Assembly (NCBI GenBank): GCA_016868815.1
Contig: VGFQ01000004.1
Location: 124,001-188,000 of the forward strand
DNA length: 64,000 nt
DNA from: Bacteroidota bacterium
GTDB taxonomy: Bacteria > Bacteroidota > Bacteroidia > Chitinophagales > Chitinophagaceae
Direction: 5' to 3'
Positions 1 to 9,200 of this stretch are shown here, one piece after another. Position 1 is the stretch's first letter, and each line of letters begins with the position of its first letter. A model generated the notes under the pieces. It made no database searches, had not been told where the DNA came from, and saw only the letters and a list, made by a program, of their open reading frames with translations. The translations under genes and the position numbers were made by a program.

Positions 1-211
1 CACCGATGAGTTCGGCTGCCTGCAGGTCTACTTCCCGCTGTAGGTTCTCTCCCAGGGAGTAGATGGATACGAGGGCGGCGATGCCTAGGATGATGGAGGA
101 TACGAACAGAAAAAGCCGAGAACGGTTGCGACGGCTTTCGCGCCAGGCCATTTTGAACAGCCAGGCGACAGGTGCACCCGGGCGGGGGTGGGAGGGGCTG
201 TCAGAGTTCAT
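1..211 (-). CDS. ABC transporter permease, N-terminal part (YbbP/FtsX-like), cut by window edge
   Basis: Only the first 70 codons lie in the window. The reverse-strand ATG at 211-209 opens a frame with a basic, Pro-rich N-terminus, a conserved-looking segment AWRESRRNRSRLFLFV and a first membrane helix (LFLFVSSIILGIAALVS) followed by a periplasmic start. This matches the N-terminus of FtsX/MacB-type permeases of the YbbP group. The start overlaps the stop of the ATPase gene by four bases (ATGA), so the two are translationally coupled and should form one exporter. The C-terminal bulk and the substrate cannot be judged here. Confidence 0.75.
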   Translation of the reverse strand, partial: MNSDSPSHPRPGAPVAWLFKMAWRESRRNRSRLFLFVSSIILGIAALVSIYSLGENLQREVDLQAAELIG

Positions 212-924
212 GTCCTTGGGGGGATAGGCTGTTGGCAGTCTGGGGTGGTGCGTTCATCGGATAGGATCCTTCCGCCTTTAAGGCGAATGATCCGACCGGT
301 GCGTGCCGCCAGCTCTACGTTGTGGGTAACGACGATCAGCGTCGTGCCAGCCTCTTGGTTCAGGGAGAACAGCAGTGCTTCGATGCGTGCGCTTGTCTCG
401 GTGTCCAAGTTGCCTGTCGGCTCGTCCGCGAAGAGGATCCGAGGTTTGTTGGAGAAGGCCCTTGCCAGAGATACCCGTTGCTGTTCGCCGCCGCTGAGTT
501 GGCTGGGGTAATGATGCACCCGTTCGGACAGCCCCACCTTGTCGAGCAGCTCCAGCGCCCGGTTCCATACCTGCCTCTCCCCTCGGAGCTCCATGGGTAC
601 CATGACGTTTTCCAGCGCCGTGAGGGTCGGCAGCAGTTGGAAGTTCTGGAAGATGAACCCTATGTAGAGATTGCGCACTCGGGCGCGGGCGTCTTCATCG
701 AGCGTGTCGAGGCGCACGCCATTGAGTTCGATGCGGCCTTCCGTGGCGTTGTCGAGCCCAGCGCAGAGACCCAGCAGGGTCGTCTTGCCACTGCCGCTGG
801 GGCCAACGACGGCCAGGGTCGAGCCTTCTTCGACGGTGAGGCTGACAGCATCTAATACGGTGAGGCGGTGGCCGGCGCTTTGATAGGTCTTGCTGACATG
901 GTCTAGGGAAAGGATAGGGGGCAT
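208..924 (-). CDS. ybbA: ABC transporter ATP-binding protein, YbbA/LolD type
   Basis: A 238-aa cytoplasmic ATPase that should power the adjacent YbbP-like permease. It has a complete nucleotide-binding domain: Walker A GPSGSGKTT at residues 41-49, Q-loop region FQNFQLLP near 92-99, signature LSGGEQQR at 143-150, Walker B ILFADE at 163-168 and a downstream switch His in VVTHN. The length is usual for LolD/MacB-type ATPases. It lies head-to-head with the TesA-like esterase gene, the same arrangement as tesA/ybbA/ybbP in Escherichia coli, which supports the YbbA assignment over LolD. The substrate is unknown. The C-terminal tail (about 15 residues after the core) is not conserved in the family. 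Confidence 0.85.
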   Translation of the reverse strand: MPPILSLDHVSKTYQSAGHRLTVLDAVSLTVEEGSTLAVVGPSGSGKTTLLGLCAGLDNATEGRIELNGVRLDTLDEDARARVRNLYIGFIFQNFQLLPTLTALENVMVPMELRGERQVWNRALELLDKVGLSERVHHYPSQLSGGEQQRVSLARAFSNKPRILFADEPTGNLDTETSARIEALLFSLNQEAGTTLIVVTHNVELAARTGRIIRLKGGRILSDERTTPDCQQPIPPRT

Positions 925-986
925 GGGAAGGCGCTTGTTGCAAGAATGCGCTGCGCGAAATTACCCGGAAAAGCGCCAATTTCGTT

Positions 987-1703
987 GTGGTGGTCAGGCT
1001 CAACTGCATTTCTCGTAAGGTTTGGACGGCCAGACTGGTCCTATTGCTGGCCTGCCTGCTGCCCCAGTGCACGCCTGCCTCTGACCGTGGAAACCGGGAC
1101 AACGAAGGGTCAAAGCGGGAGGCTCACACCAGGGCCCCTTCCAAGCGACGCATCCTTTTCTTTGGCGACAGCCTGACGGCTGGCTATGGGCTGGAGAACC
1201 CTGCCGATGGGTTTGTCGCTCGGATTGCACAGCGGCTTGACTCATTGGGATGGGATTGGGAGGTGGTAAATGCCGGCCTCAGTGGAGAGACCAGTGCCGG
1301 AGGCGATGGCCGCATCGACTGGGTCCTGCAACAGCCAGTGGACCTGTTCATCCTCGAGCTGGGTGCCAACGACGGACTGCGGGGCATCCCGGTGGAAGAG
1401 ACCGCCCAAAACCTGCAGTCGATCCTCGAAAAAGTCAGAAAAGCCTATCCACAGGCAACCTGTGTGATGGCAGGCATGGAAGCCCCGCCCAACATGGGGG
1501 CCGACTTCACCGGGCGCTTCCGGGCTCTCTTCCCCACGCTTGCCCGCAAGAACAACATGCCCCTGATCCCATTTCTGCTCGCAGGCGTGGCGGGCGAGCC
1601 AGCCCTCAACCAGCCGGATGGCATCCATCCGACAGCGGAAGGCCACCGCCTCGTGGCAGAGAACGTATGGCGAGTGCTGCGTCGGCTCCTGGCGCCTGCA
1701 TAG
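987..1703 (+). CDS. tesA: TesA-like SGNH/GDSL arylesterase, probable lipoprotein
   Basis: A 238-aa hydrolase of the SGNH family, expected to cleave acyl esters or thioesters in the periplasm. Block I is GDSL at 60-63 (nucleophile Ser62), the oxyanion-hole Gly is in the LSGETS region, block III is GAND at 126-129, and block V supplies Asp211 and His214 in DGIHPT. The N-terminus is a signal peptide ending in a lipobox-like LLPQC, so Cys28 may be lipidated. That differs from the soluble periplasmic E. coli TesA. The start is GTG at 987; no ATG occurs in frame before the catalytic core. It is divergent from the ybbA-like gene. Confidence 0.85.
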   Translation: MVVRLNCISRKVWTARLVLLLACLLPQCTPASDRGNRDNEGSKREAHTRAPSKRRILFFGDSLTAGYGLENPADGFVARIAQRLDSLGWDWEVVNAGLSGETSAGGDGRIDWVLQQPVDLFILELGANDGLRGIPVEETAQNLQSILEKVRKAYPQATCVMAGMEAPPNMGADFTGRFRALFPTLARKNNMPLIPFLLAGVAGEPALNQPDGIHPTAEGHRLVAENVWRVLRRLLAPA

Positions 1704-1706
1704 GAA

Positions 1707-1721
1707 GGGCCAGCCAGGCCC
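1707..1721. terminator. Short GC-rich hairpin between convergent genes
   Basis: GGGCC (1707-1711) and GGCCC (1717-1721) form a perfect 5-bp stem with a 5-nt loop between the esterase stop and the convergent dipeptidase stop. There is no T-tract on either side, so a role as bidirectional terminator is only suggested by position. Confidence 0.3.
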
Positions 1722-1722
1722 C

Positions 1723-2895
1723 TCAGCGATGCTCGTTCGCTTTTAGCACCCGGAGGAAGTTACCGCCCAGTATTTTCCGTATCTCTTTGACGGAATAGCC
1801 GCGCTCCAGCAGGGCAGCTGTGATCTTGGGGAAGGCTTCCACCCCGTCAAGCCCCAAGGGCCCTGCCTCAATACCGTCAAAGTCAGATCCCAGCCCGACA
1901 TGGTCGACGCCCACCAGTCGCACGATGTGGTCTAGATGATCCAGCAGCAGGCTAAGGGGAGGTCGGATGGCGTTGTAGTCCTCTCGGTGCTTTTCCGCCA
2001 CCATCATCTGAGCGTAATCGGGCTGCATGCCTGCCCGGACGAGGCTGTCTGTCTCAGCCTTATAGCGCTGCGCCAGGGCCGCTGCCTTTTGATCGTAGGT
2101 GCTGTCGAGGAAGCCTGCATAGAAGTTTAGGTGAACGACCCCCTGGTTGCGGGCGATTGCGCGTATCTGGTCGTCTTTGAGGTTGCGGCGGTGTGGGCAG
2201 AGGGCATAGGCGGAACTATGCGAGGCGATGAGGGGCTTTCGCGTGATGGCCATCACATCCCAGAACGTACGTTCGCCATTGTGCGACACGTCTATCAGCA
2301 TCCCCAGGTCGTTCATTCGCCGCACTATCTCACGGCCCAGAGGCGTTAGCCCCGCCTTTGCAGGTGGTATCCTGCCGGTGGTCTCATCGAGGGCTGAGCT
2401 GGCCCAGGAGGTAGAGTTGTTCCAGGTTAGCGTCAGGTAGCGGACGCCGCGGTCAAAAAGGGCTTGCAGGTTTTCAAGCCGGTCTTCGATCATATGCCCC
2501 CCTTCGACGCCTAGCATCGTCCCCAGCCGGCCGGACCGGAGGGCAGCGTGCAGTTCCCGGCTTGTGCGTACCCATTGCATCCGATCTGGGTTTCGCTGCA
2601 CCCAGGCACGGACGGAGTCGATTTCTCGGTTGGCCCATGCAAAGGGCTTTGCCTGCTCCGGCCCGCAGAAGATGGAGAAAATCTGCACGTCGATACCCCC
2701 TGACTGCATGCGGGCCAGGTCAGAGTGGGTACTACCTAGCAGGTTGCCGTCAAATGGAAGGTTCTTGGCGATGCCGGCGCTGGGGAAGTCGTTGTGCGTA
2801 TCTACCAGCACGGCCCGTTGATGGATGCGTGTGGGGGTTTGCCCGAGGCTGGTGACAGCGAGGAGGAGGAATGTCCAACAGCAGAGGTGTTTCAT
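1723..2895 (-). CDS. Membrane dipeptidase, peptidase family M19, secreted
   Basis: A 390-aa zinc dipeptidase of the renal dipeptidase (M19) family. The metal-binding motif HND (His34, Asp36) lies in DTHND, the bridging Glu is in VEGGH, further His ligands are in IDVSH and ASHSS, and the conserved GLGSDFDG segment near the C-terminus carries the acidic residue. The start was set at 2895 because the frame there begins with a clear signal peptide (MKHLCCWTFLLLAVTSLGQ); the longer frame adds 23 residues without a signal character. The enzyme should hydrolyse dipeptides in the periplasm or at the cell surface. It is the last gene of a minus-strand group with purN. Confidence 0.92.
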   Translation of the reverse strand: MKHLCCWTFLLLAVTSLGQTPTRIHQRAVLVDTHNDFPSAGIAKNLPFDGNLLGSTHSDLARMQSGGIDVQIFSIFCGPEQAKPFAWANREIDSVRAWVQRNPDRMQWVRTSRELHAALRSGRLGTMLGVEGGHMIEDRLENLQALFDRGVRYLTLTWNNSTSWASSALDETTGRIPPAKAGLTPLGREIVRRMNDLGMLIDVSHNGERTFWDVMAITRKPLIASHSSAYALCPHRRNLKDDQIRAIARNQGVVHLNFYAGFLDSTYDQKAAALAQRYKAETDSLVRAGMQPDYAQMMVAEKHREDYNAIRPPLSLLLDHLDHIVRLVGVDHVGLGSDFDGIEAGPLGLDGVEAFPKITAALLERGYSVKEIRKILGGNFLRVLKANEHR

Positions 2896-2945
2896 GCGTG
2901 CGGGTTGGGTATGTGTATTGTGTTCTATGGCCGCCAAGGTGAGCC

Positions 2946-3716
2946 TCAGAAGCGTTCTTTCCAAAAGTCAGGACCCGGCAATACTCCTTTCCGATACAGG
3001 CGAGACGCATCAAGGATGTACTGGTAGAACTGATATTCGGTGGTAAGGGCGGTGAACTCATAGGAGGGCCTGTAGACAAGCATGAAATGGTCCAGGTCTT
3101 CTCCTTCCAGGCCTGTGAGGTTTTTCACCAATTCCTTGTGGAAGCGGTGGCCTACGAATTTTTCGGCTTCTTCTGCAAGCAGGCGGTTTTGAAGGCTCGT
3201 CATGCTCTTCCGCCATCGGAAGCGGAATAGGTTGATGAGGCTGTTGGGGTCGATCCCAGCGCCGGCAATGCCTCCGCTGTTGATGCTGATGCCTTTCTCG
3301 AAGTTGAAGATCTTCTGGTAGCGGGCCCGGTTCTCGATCGAATCCTGGCGATAAGTTTTTTTGATGACGATGACTTCTTTGAGGGTCTTGTACTGGTCGG
3401 CGATCGTGACCTGCAGGGATATGTCAAAGCCTTCTGGATAGCGGATGTCCCGGACAGGGAAGCGGTTGGTGGAGCGTCCCCGAAAGGAGAAGGAGACGGA
3501 GTCGTGGCTGGAAACCGATATCCGGTACCGGCCCACCGAGTCGGTATAGGTGATCTGGCCCCCTGTGCTGGTCACGCGGACGGAGGAGATGACGATCATC
3601 CGAGTAGAGTCGTAGACGACGCCCTGCAACATCACTGGCTGCTGCGCGGACAGCTTTATGGAGAGGCATAGCAAGGCCAGGATCTGCTCTACGGCCATCC
3701 GTTTCGCCCAGAACAT
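2946..3716 (-). CDS. Secreted protein with carboxypeptidase-regulatory-like domain, unknown function
   Basis: About 256 residues. A signal peptide is followed by a beta-sandwich segment resembling the CarboxypepD_reg-like domain found at the N-terminus of TonB-dependent receptors: QGVVYDSTR, then SVRVTSTGGQ and TDSVGRYRISV, then a stretch ending in LKEVIVIKK. The rest is mixed and charged with no recognised domain. Proteins with this layout are common in Bacteroidota, usually without known function. Starts are possible at 3749, 3716 and 3698; 3716 gives the best signal peptide. The gene sits 50 bp or less after the purN stop, so co-transcription is likely. Confidence 0.75.
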   Translation of the reverse strand: MFWAKRMAVEQILALLCLSIKLSAQQPVMLQGVVYDSTRMIVISSVRVTSTGGQITYTDSVGRYRISVSSHDSVSFSFRGRSTNRFPVRDIRYPEGFDISLQVTIADQYKTLKEVIVIKKTYRQDSIENRARYQKIFNFEKGISINSGGIAGAGIDPNSLINLFRFRWRKSMTSLQNRLLAEEAEKFVGHRFHKELVKNLTGLEGEDLDHFMLVYRPSYEFTALTTEYQFYQYILDASRLYRKGVLPGPDFWKERF

Positions 3717-3767
3717 ATGAGGCAATCTATTCCAACGGGTCCCAGCCATCTAGGGTTTGGTTGGATT

Positions 3768-4352
3768 TTAACAGGGTGTTTTGATTTCTAGATAGGCGTC
3801 GATCACCCGCGCGAAATGCTTATGCTCCAGGTCATGGATGCGGGCGGCAAGGTCCTCGGCGGTATCCCAGGGCTGCACATCCAGCCCCGCTTGGAACAAA
3901 GTCTTACCATGGTCATATTGTTCGTCCACCAGGTGGATGGTGATGCCGCTCTGACGTTCGCCGGCCCGTACGACCGCCGTGTGGACATGCATCCCGTACA
4001 TCCCCTTGCCGCCGTAGGCCGGCAACAAGGCGGGATGGATGTTGAGGATGCGCTCCGGATAGGCATGAATGAGGATATGGGGGAGCTTCCAGAGGAAGCC
4101 TGCCAGCACTACGAGATCTATCCGTAACGGTTCGAAGTCTGGGAAGTGGCCGTCTTCATAAAAGAACCGCTGCCGCTCCAGCGCAATCACTGGGATCCCT
4201 GCCGCTGCAGCCACATCCAGCACCCCGGCCCCGGGACGGTTGCAGGCCACGCAGGCGACCCGTAGATGCACATGGTGCTCCACATAACGGATGATTTCTC
4301 TGGCATTAGAACCGGCCCCGGAGGCGAATATGGCGATGTTTCGGACAGACAT
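3768..4352 (-). CDS. purN: Phosphoribosylglycinamide formyltransferase
   Basis: A 194-aa enzyme of de novo purine synthesis that transfers a formyl group from 10-formyl-THF to GAR. The N-terminal phosphate-binding loop FASGAGSNA matches the family, and the catalytic motif NIHPALLP places Asn104 and His106, with the acidic segment LVDEQYDHG at 141-149. The length is typical. The start at 4352 is chosen because the frame opens there with MSVRNIAIFASG; the upstream extension has no family similarity. It follows the small membrane protein gene by one base, so both should be read from the promoter at 4704-4737. Confidence 0.93.
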   Translation of the reverse strand: MSVRNIAIFASGAGSNAREIIRYVEHHVHLRVACVACNRPGAGVLDVAAAAGIPVIALERQRFFYEDGHFPDFEPLRIDLVVLAGFLWKLPHILIHAYPERILNIHPALLPAYGGKGMYGMHVHTAVVRAGERQSGITIHLVDEQYDHGKTLFQAGLDVQPWDTAEDLAARIHDLEHKHFARVIDAYLEIKTPC

Positions 4353-4353
4353 G

Positions 4354-4692
4354 TCAGACGGGGCGTACCGGCGGCTTGCTGGGAAGGGTGACGTTGCGCT
4401 TGCGACCAGACATCCAGCGGAGGATCTTCTTTTCATAGGCCCAGAAGAAGGAGAGTTGCCCGAACAGCAGGGAGACCGCCAGGATGATGACCTGATAGCC
4501 GAAGACCAGAATCAACGCACGCAGGCCGATTTTCCAGAGCCAGTATGTATGCTCGTCAAACCCCACCCAGGAGGTGATCTGACGGGATATCCAGGCCGTC
4601 AGGGTGCCTGTCACCGCGAATGTGCAAAGGATCAAAAAAAACTGGAGGTTACTTTGCACCTTCCACTTGCGTTTTAGTCGCTCGAACATCAT
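4354..4692 (-). CDS. Small membrane protein, DUF6787-like
   Basis: A 112-aa protein starting with MMFERLKRKWKVQ, two predicted membrane helices (roughly 17-40 and 58-84), and a basic C-terminal tail. The N-terminal motif and two-helix layout match a Bacteroidota-specific family I recognise as DUF6787, of unknown function. An ATG at 4692 or 4689 is preferred over the longer frame at 4749, because the -7 promoter element at 4704-4711 lies just upstream and would fall inside the longer frame. It is the first gene of the unit with purN. Confidence 0.75.
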   Translation of the reverse strand: MMFERLKRKWKVQSNLQFFLILCTFAVTGTLTAWISRQITSWVGFDEHTYWLWKIGLRALILVFGYQVIILAVSLLFGQLSFFWAYEKKILRWMSGRKRNVTLPSKPPVRPV

Positions 4693-4703
4693 ATTGTTAA
4701 TCG

Positions 4704-4737
4704 CAAAAGTAGGTATTGGGCCTTTCTCTTTAGACAA
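4704..4737 (-). promoter_or_regulatory. Bacteroidota-type promoter for the purN unit
   Basis: Reverse strand: TTG (4737-4735), 23 nt, then TACTTTTG (4711-4704), an exact fit to the flavobacterial TTG-N17-23-TANNTTTG consensus. Transcription should start a few bases downstream, giving a very short leader to the ATG at 4692. Confidence 0.65.
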
Positions 4738-4846
4738 TAAACGAACCATCTGCCGCTGGGTTCAGGCACTTCGTCGTTTGTTTATTCGCAAAGTGGGTGA
4801 AGCGGCGGAAATATGTGACTTTCTGCGAATTTTTTTGCCATTCACG

Positions 4847-4879
4847 TTGATAGAATGTGAATTTCATGACATAATTTTG
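4847..4879 (+). promoter_or_regulatory. Bacteroidota-type promoter for the alternative complex III operon
   Basis: TTG (4847-4849), 22 nt, then TAATTTTG (4872-4879), an exact match to TANNTTTG. It lies 45 bp before the actA ATG and divergent from the purN promoter. Confidence 0.65.
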
Positions 4880-4923
4880 CACATCCGAAGCGCAGATTCG
4901 GTGACCTATCAATCGATTTGATT

Positions 4924-6180
4924 ATGATGAGTTCTCGTTCCTTACCCAGGAATCTCTCCCGCCTCCTTTTGGTAACATTTTTTTTACTAACAGTTCCCAC
5001 GGCCCTGAAGGCCCAGGATGGTAAGCAACTTTTTAATGCCAAGTGCGCCTCCTGCCATGCGGTGGACAAAAACCTGGTCGGGCCTGCCCTCAAGGGAGTG
5101 GAGGAGCGGTGGCCTGAGCGAGACAAGCTTTACGCCTGGATCAACAACAGTTCCGCTTTAATCAAGACGGGCTATCCCCGGGCGGTAGAGGTTTATAACC
5201 AGTTCAATAAGATTCAGATGGCGGCCTTCCCCGAGCTAAAGCCGGCCGACATCGACGCCATCCTTGCCTACATCGCCACGGCGGGTACGCCCAAGCCCTC
5301 TGAAAGCAGTACGTCCGGCGGTGCAGCCGTCTCCGAAGAAGACGATTCTGACAGCGGGCTACTTTATGGCATCCTGACGCTCACCTTGGCTGTTATAGCC
5401 CTCATCCTGCTGCAGGTCAACAGCAATCTGCGCAAGATGACCGACGAGAAGGGAAACGCCTCTACCCCAGAGCCCATCCCTTTTTGGAGAAACAAAGCGT
5501 ATATCGCCCTGGCCGCCATCCTGTTGTTCATGGGCGGGGGCTACATCACCTTCCAGTCGGCTCAAGGCCTGGGACGGTCCAAGAACTACCAGCCGGAGCA
5601 GCCCATCTACTACTCACATACCGTGCATGCTGGCATCAATCAGATCAACTGCCTCTATTGCCATGGTGGTGCTCAGGAAAGCAAGCATGCAAACATCCCC
5701 TCGGTGAACGTCTGCATGAACTGTCATATGGCTATCAACGAATATGCCAAGGGTCCCAAGCTGTACCGTGAAGATGGTAAGGAGGTTGATGGTACGGCCG
5801 AAATCCGTAAGCTATATCAGTATGCCGGTTGGGATCCCGACGCCAAGATGTATACCGGCCAGGGCAAGCCCATCGAGTGGATTCGAATCCATAACCTGCC
5901 TGACCATGTCTACTTCAACCACGCCCAGCACGTGAAGGCCGGTAAGGTGCAGTGCCAGACCTGCCACGGGGAGATCCAGAAGATGGGTGAGGTCTACCAG
6001 GCCTCCGACCTCAGCATGGGATGGTGCATCAACTGCCACCGCGAGTCCAAGGTGCAGTTCACAGATAATAAATATTATAGCATCTACGAGAAATTCCACG
6101 AAGACATCAAGAACAAACGGATGGACAGCGTCACCGTCGAGAAGATCGGTGGGACCGAGTGCCAGAAATGCCATTATTAA
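4924..6180 (+). CDS. actA: Alternative complex III subunit A, multiheme cytochrome c
   Basis: A 418-aa membrane-anchored cytochrome. After a signal sequence (about 1-30) comes a monoheme cytochrome c domain (CASCH, 41-45), a helix at about 147-163, a second at 191-209, then five more CxxCH sites: CLYCH 243, CMNCH 264, CQTCH 344, CINCH 368 and CQKCH 413, the last two residues from the end. That makes six heme c sites, one more than the pentaheme ActA of Rhodothermus; the extra one is in the fused N-terminal domain. It passes electrons within the quinol:cytochrome c/oxidase complex. The ATG at 4924 is used; the frame opens upstream only with TTG. Confidence 0.93.
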   Translation: MMSSRSLPRNLSRLLLVTFFLLTVPTALKAQDGKQLFNAKCASCHAVDKNLVGPALKGVEERWPERDKLYAWINNSSALIKTGYPRAVEVYNQFNKIQMAAFPELKPADIDAILAYIATAGTPKPSESSTSGGAAVSEEDDSDSGLLYGILTLTLAVIALILLQVNSNLRKMTDEKGNASTPEPIPFWRNKAYIALAAILLFMGGGYITFQSAQGLGRSKNYQPEQPIYYSHTVHAGINQINCLYCHGGAQESKHANIPSVNVCMNCHMAINEYAKGPKLYREDGKEVDGTAEIRKLYQYAGWDPDAKMYTGQGKPIEWIRIHNLPDHVYFNHAQHVKAGKVQCQTCHGEIQKMGEVYQASDLSMGWCINCHRESKVQFTDNKYYSIYEKFHEDIKNKRMDSVTVEKIGGTECQKCHY

Positions 6181-6251
6181 AACACCTACCCCCGCCGGGC
6201 TCCCCTTGAGCCTAGCCCTGGAACATCCCCATCGAACATCACTTTTGATCT

Positions 6252-9200
6252 ATGCAGCAAAAAAAGTACTGGCAGAACCTTGGTGAGTTGAAAGACAGCG
6301 AGGCCTACCAAGCCAGTCTGAACGACGAGTTTGCAGAGGAACTGCCCTATGAGGCCGGCACGGGCATGGCCGCCGCTACCGCCCCCCGCCGCGACTTCCT
6401 TAAATACCTCGGCTTCAGCACGGCAGCTGCCATGGCAGCTGCCAGCTGCGAGATGCCTGTCAAAAAGAGCATTCCCTATCTTAATAAGCCAGAGAATTTC
6501 ATCCCTGGCGTACCCGACTATTATGCCAGCACCTGGGTGCAAGATGGTCTGGCCGTGCCCGTAGTGGTAAAAGTCCGCGATGGTCGCCCCATCAAAATAG
6601 AAGGCAATGAGCTCTCCTCCCTCACGGGTGGCGGGACCTCCGCGCCAGTACAGGCTTCGGTGCTCGACCTCTACGACATGGCCCGTCTGCGCTTTCCCCT
6701 GGCCGATGCCAAGGAAGTCACCAGCTTCGAAGCATTCGACAAGATGGTAGCAGGAGCCATGGCAGGACTGGGAAGTGCAAAGAAAGTGCTGCTGACGGCT
6801 ACCATCCATTCACAGACGACGCTGGCCGTCATCTCTAAATTCCTGGCCAAGCATCCGGGCAGTGAGCATATTACCTACGACGTCCTCTCTGCCAGTGGCA
6901 TCCTACTGGCCAACGAAGCCTGCTACGGCAAGCGGGCCATCCCTGCCTATCGCTTCGACCAGGCCCGTGTCATTGTCAGCCTAGGGGCCGACTTCCTCGG
7001 CACCTGGCTGAACCCAGTGGAATTCTCCCGGCAGTATGCTGCCGGCCGCCAGCTGGTGCCTTCGAAGCCTGCCATGAGCAAGCACATACAGTTTGAAGGC
7101 ATGCTCAGCCTGACAGGTGCCAATGCCGACGACCGATATGTGCACCGACCCTCTGAGACAGGTGCAGTGGCCCTCTCCCTCTTTAATGCTCTCTCCGGCG
7201 CCCAGGAATCCAACCCACCAGCAGATGCCCGCCTTCGGAAAGGCATTGCGGTGGCGGCTGCTGCCCTGAAAGCAGCCCCGGGTGCCGCCCTGGTCGTCTG
7301 CGGAAGCAACGACCCCGACGTGCAGGTGCTGGTCAATGCCATCAACGAAGTGCTCGGAGCCAATGGTACAACGATCGACTGGTCGGCCCCACTGAACGTC
7401 CGGAAAGGCATGGATGCCGAAATGGCCCGCCTCATCCAGGAGATGAAGGAAGGTAACGTAGGCGCCCTCCTCGTCCATGGCGTGAACCCCGCCTACGACT
7501 GCTTTGATGCCAAAGGCTTCACCGACGGACTCCAAAAAGTCCCCCTCACCCTGTCGTTCAACGACCGGGTTGATGAGACGACGAAACACTGCAAATACGT
7601 CATCCCCGACCATCATTACCTCGAGAGCTGGGGAGATGCTGAAGCCCGGACGGGATACATCAGCTTCCAGCAGCCGACCATCGCCCCCCTCTTCAAGACC
7701 CGTGCCTTCCAGACCTCCCTGCTCCAATGGAGTGGAGAGAACGTGGAATATGGGGCTTTCGTACAATCCTATTGGAAGGAGAAGCTGGGTAGCCAGGAAG
7801 CATGGGATAAGGCCTTACAGGACGGGCTGATTGAGCCGGTCAGCCCTGCCGCCGGCAAGGCCTCCTTCAGTTCCTCCGAAGTGGTGCCCGCCGCCAACCG
7901 CATCGAATCAGCTAAGAAAGGCGGGAAGACAGAGCTAGTCCTATATGCTAAAGTATCTATTGGCAGCGGCAAGAGCGCCAACAACCCTTGGCTGCAGGAG
8001 ATGCCCGACCCGATCACCAAGGCAACCTGGGATAATTATGCCATCATTTCATATGCTAAGGCCAAAGAACTGGGCATCTCGGTAGATGACAACTACGAAG
8101 TCGAAGTACAGAAGCCGATGATCCGCATCAAAGCATCCGGCCGCGAGCTCACCCTGCCAGTGCTGGCCATCCCCGGCATGCACCCCGATGTAATCGCGGT
8201 GGCTGTCGGTTATGGCAGAAGCGAACAGACAGGTAAGGCGGCTGCCGGCGTAGGTCAGAACGCGTATCCCTTGGTATCCTTTAATGGCAGAACATTCGAC
8301 TACCAGGTCACCGACGTGGCCTGCGAAAAAACTGGTGACCAGTACCCGATCGCATATACGCAGACCCATAATCAGTACGAAGGGCGTAAAGACGTGGTCC
8401 GCGAATATGCACTCAGCGAGTTCAAGAGCCATCCTAAGTTGCTTCTGGAGCAACGGGAAAAGCTGGCAGAAGACTATGCCAAGAATAGCGGTGACTACCG
8501 CGCCGAAGGTACCCTATACCCCAACTACCCCTACCCGGGGCCCAAATGGGGGATGAGCATCGACCTCAACAGCTGTACCGGCTGTGGGGCCTGCACGGTG
8601 GCCTGTACGGCAGAGAACAACGTGGCCGTCGTCGGGAAGAGTGAGGTGCTGCGCAACCATGAGATGCACTGGCTGAGAATCGACCGTTATTTCGCCACCT
8701 ACCGGGATGACTCGGGCAAGGACGATCTCGACAGCCTGAACGTCGTCTTCATGCCGATGATGTGCCAGCACTGCGACAATGCTCCTTGCGAGAACGTCTG
8801 CCCGGTGAATGCCACCAACCACAGCAGCGAAGGCTTCAACCAGATGACCTACAACCGCTGCATCGGCACCCGCTACTGCGCCAACAACTGCCCCTTCAAA
8901 GTCCGTCGCTTCAACTGGGCCGACTATACCGGGGCCGACAGCTTCCCCGACAACCAATCAGACGCCAAGCTAGACCCTGCCGTCTTCCAGATGAACGACG
9001 ACCTGACGCGGATGGTCCTGAACCCCGACGTGACAGTCCGCTCTCGTGGGGTGATCGAAAAATGCTCCTTCTGCGTGCAGCGCCTGCAGGAAGGCAAGCT
9101 CAAAGCTAAAAAAGAGAACCGCCCGCTTGAGACCGGCCACGAGGGCAAATGGGATGTGCGGACCGCTTGTCAGCAGGCCTGTCCGACTCATGCCATTGTC

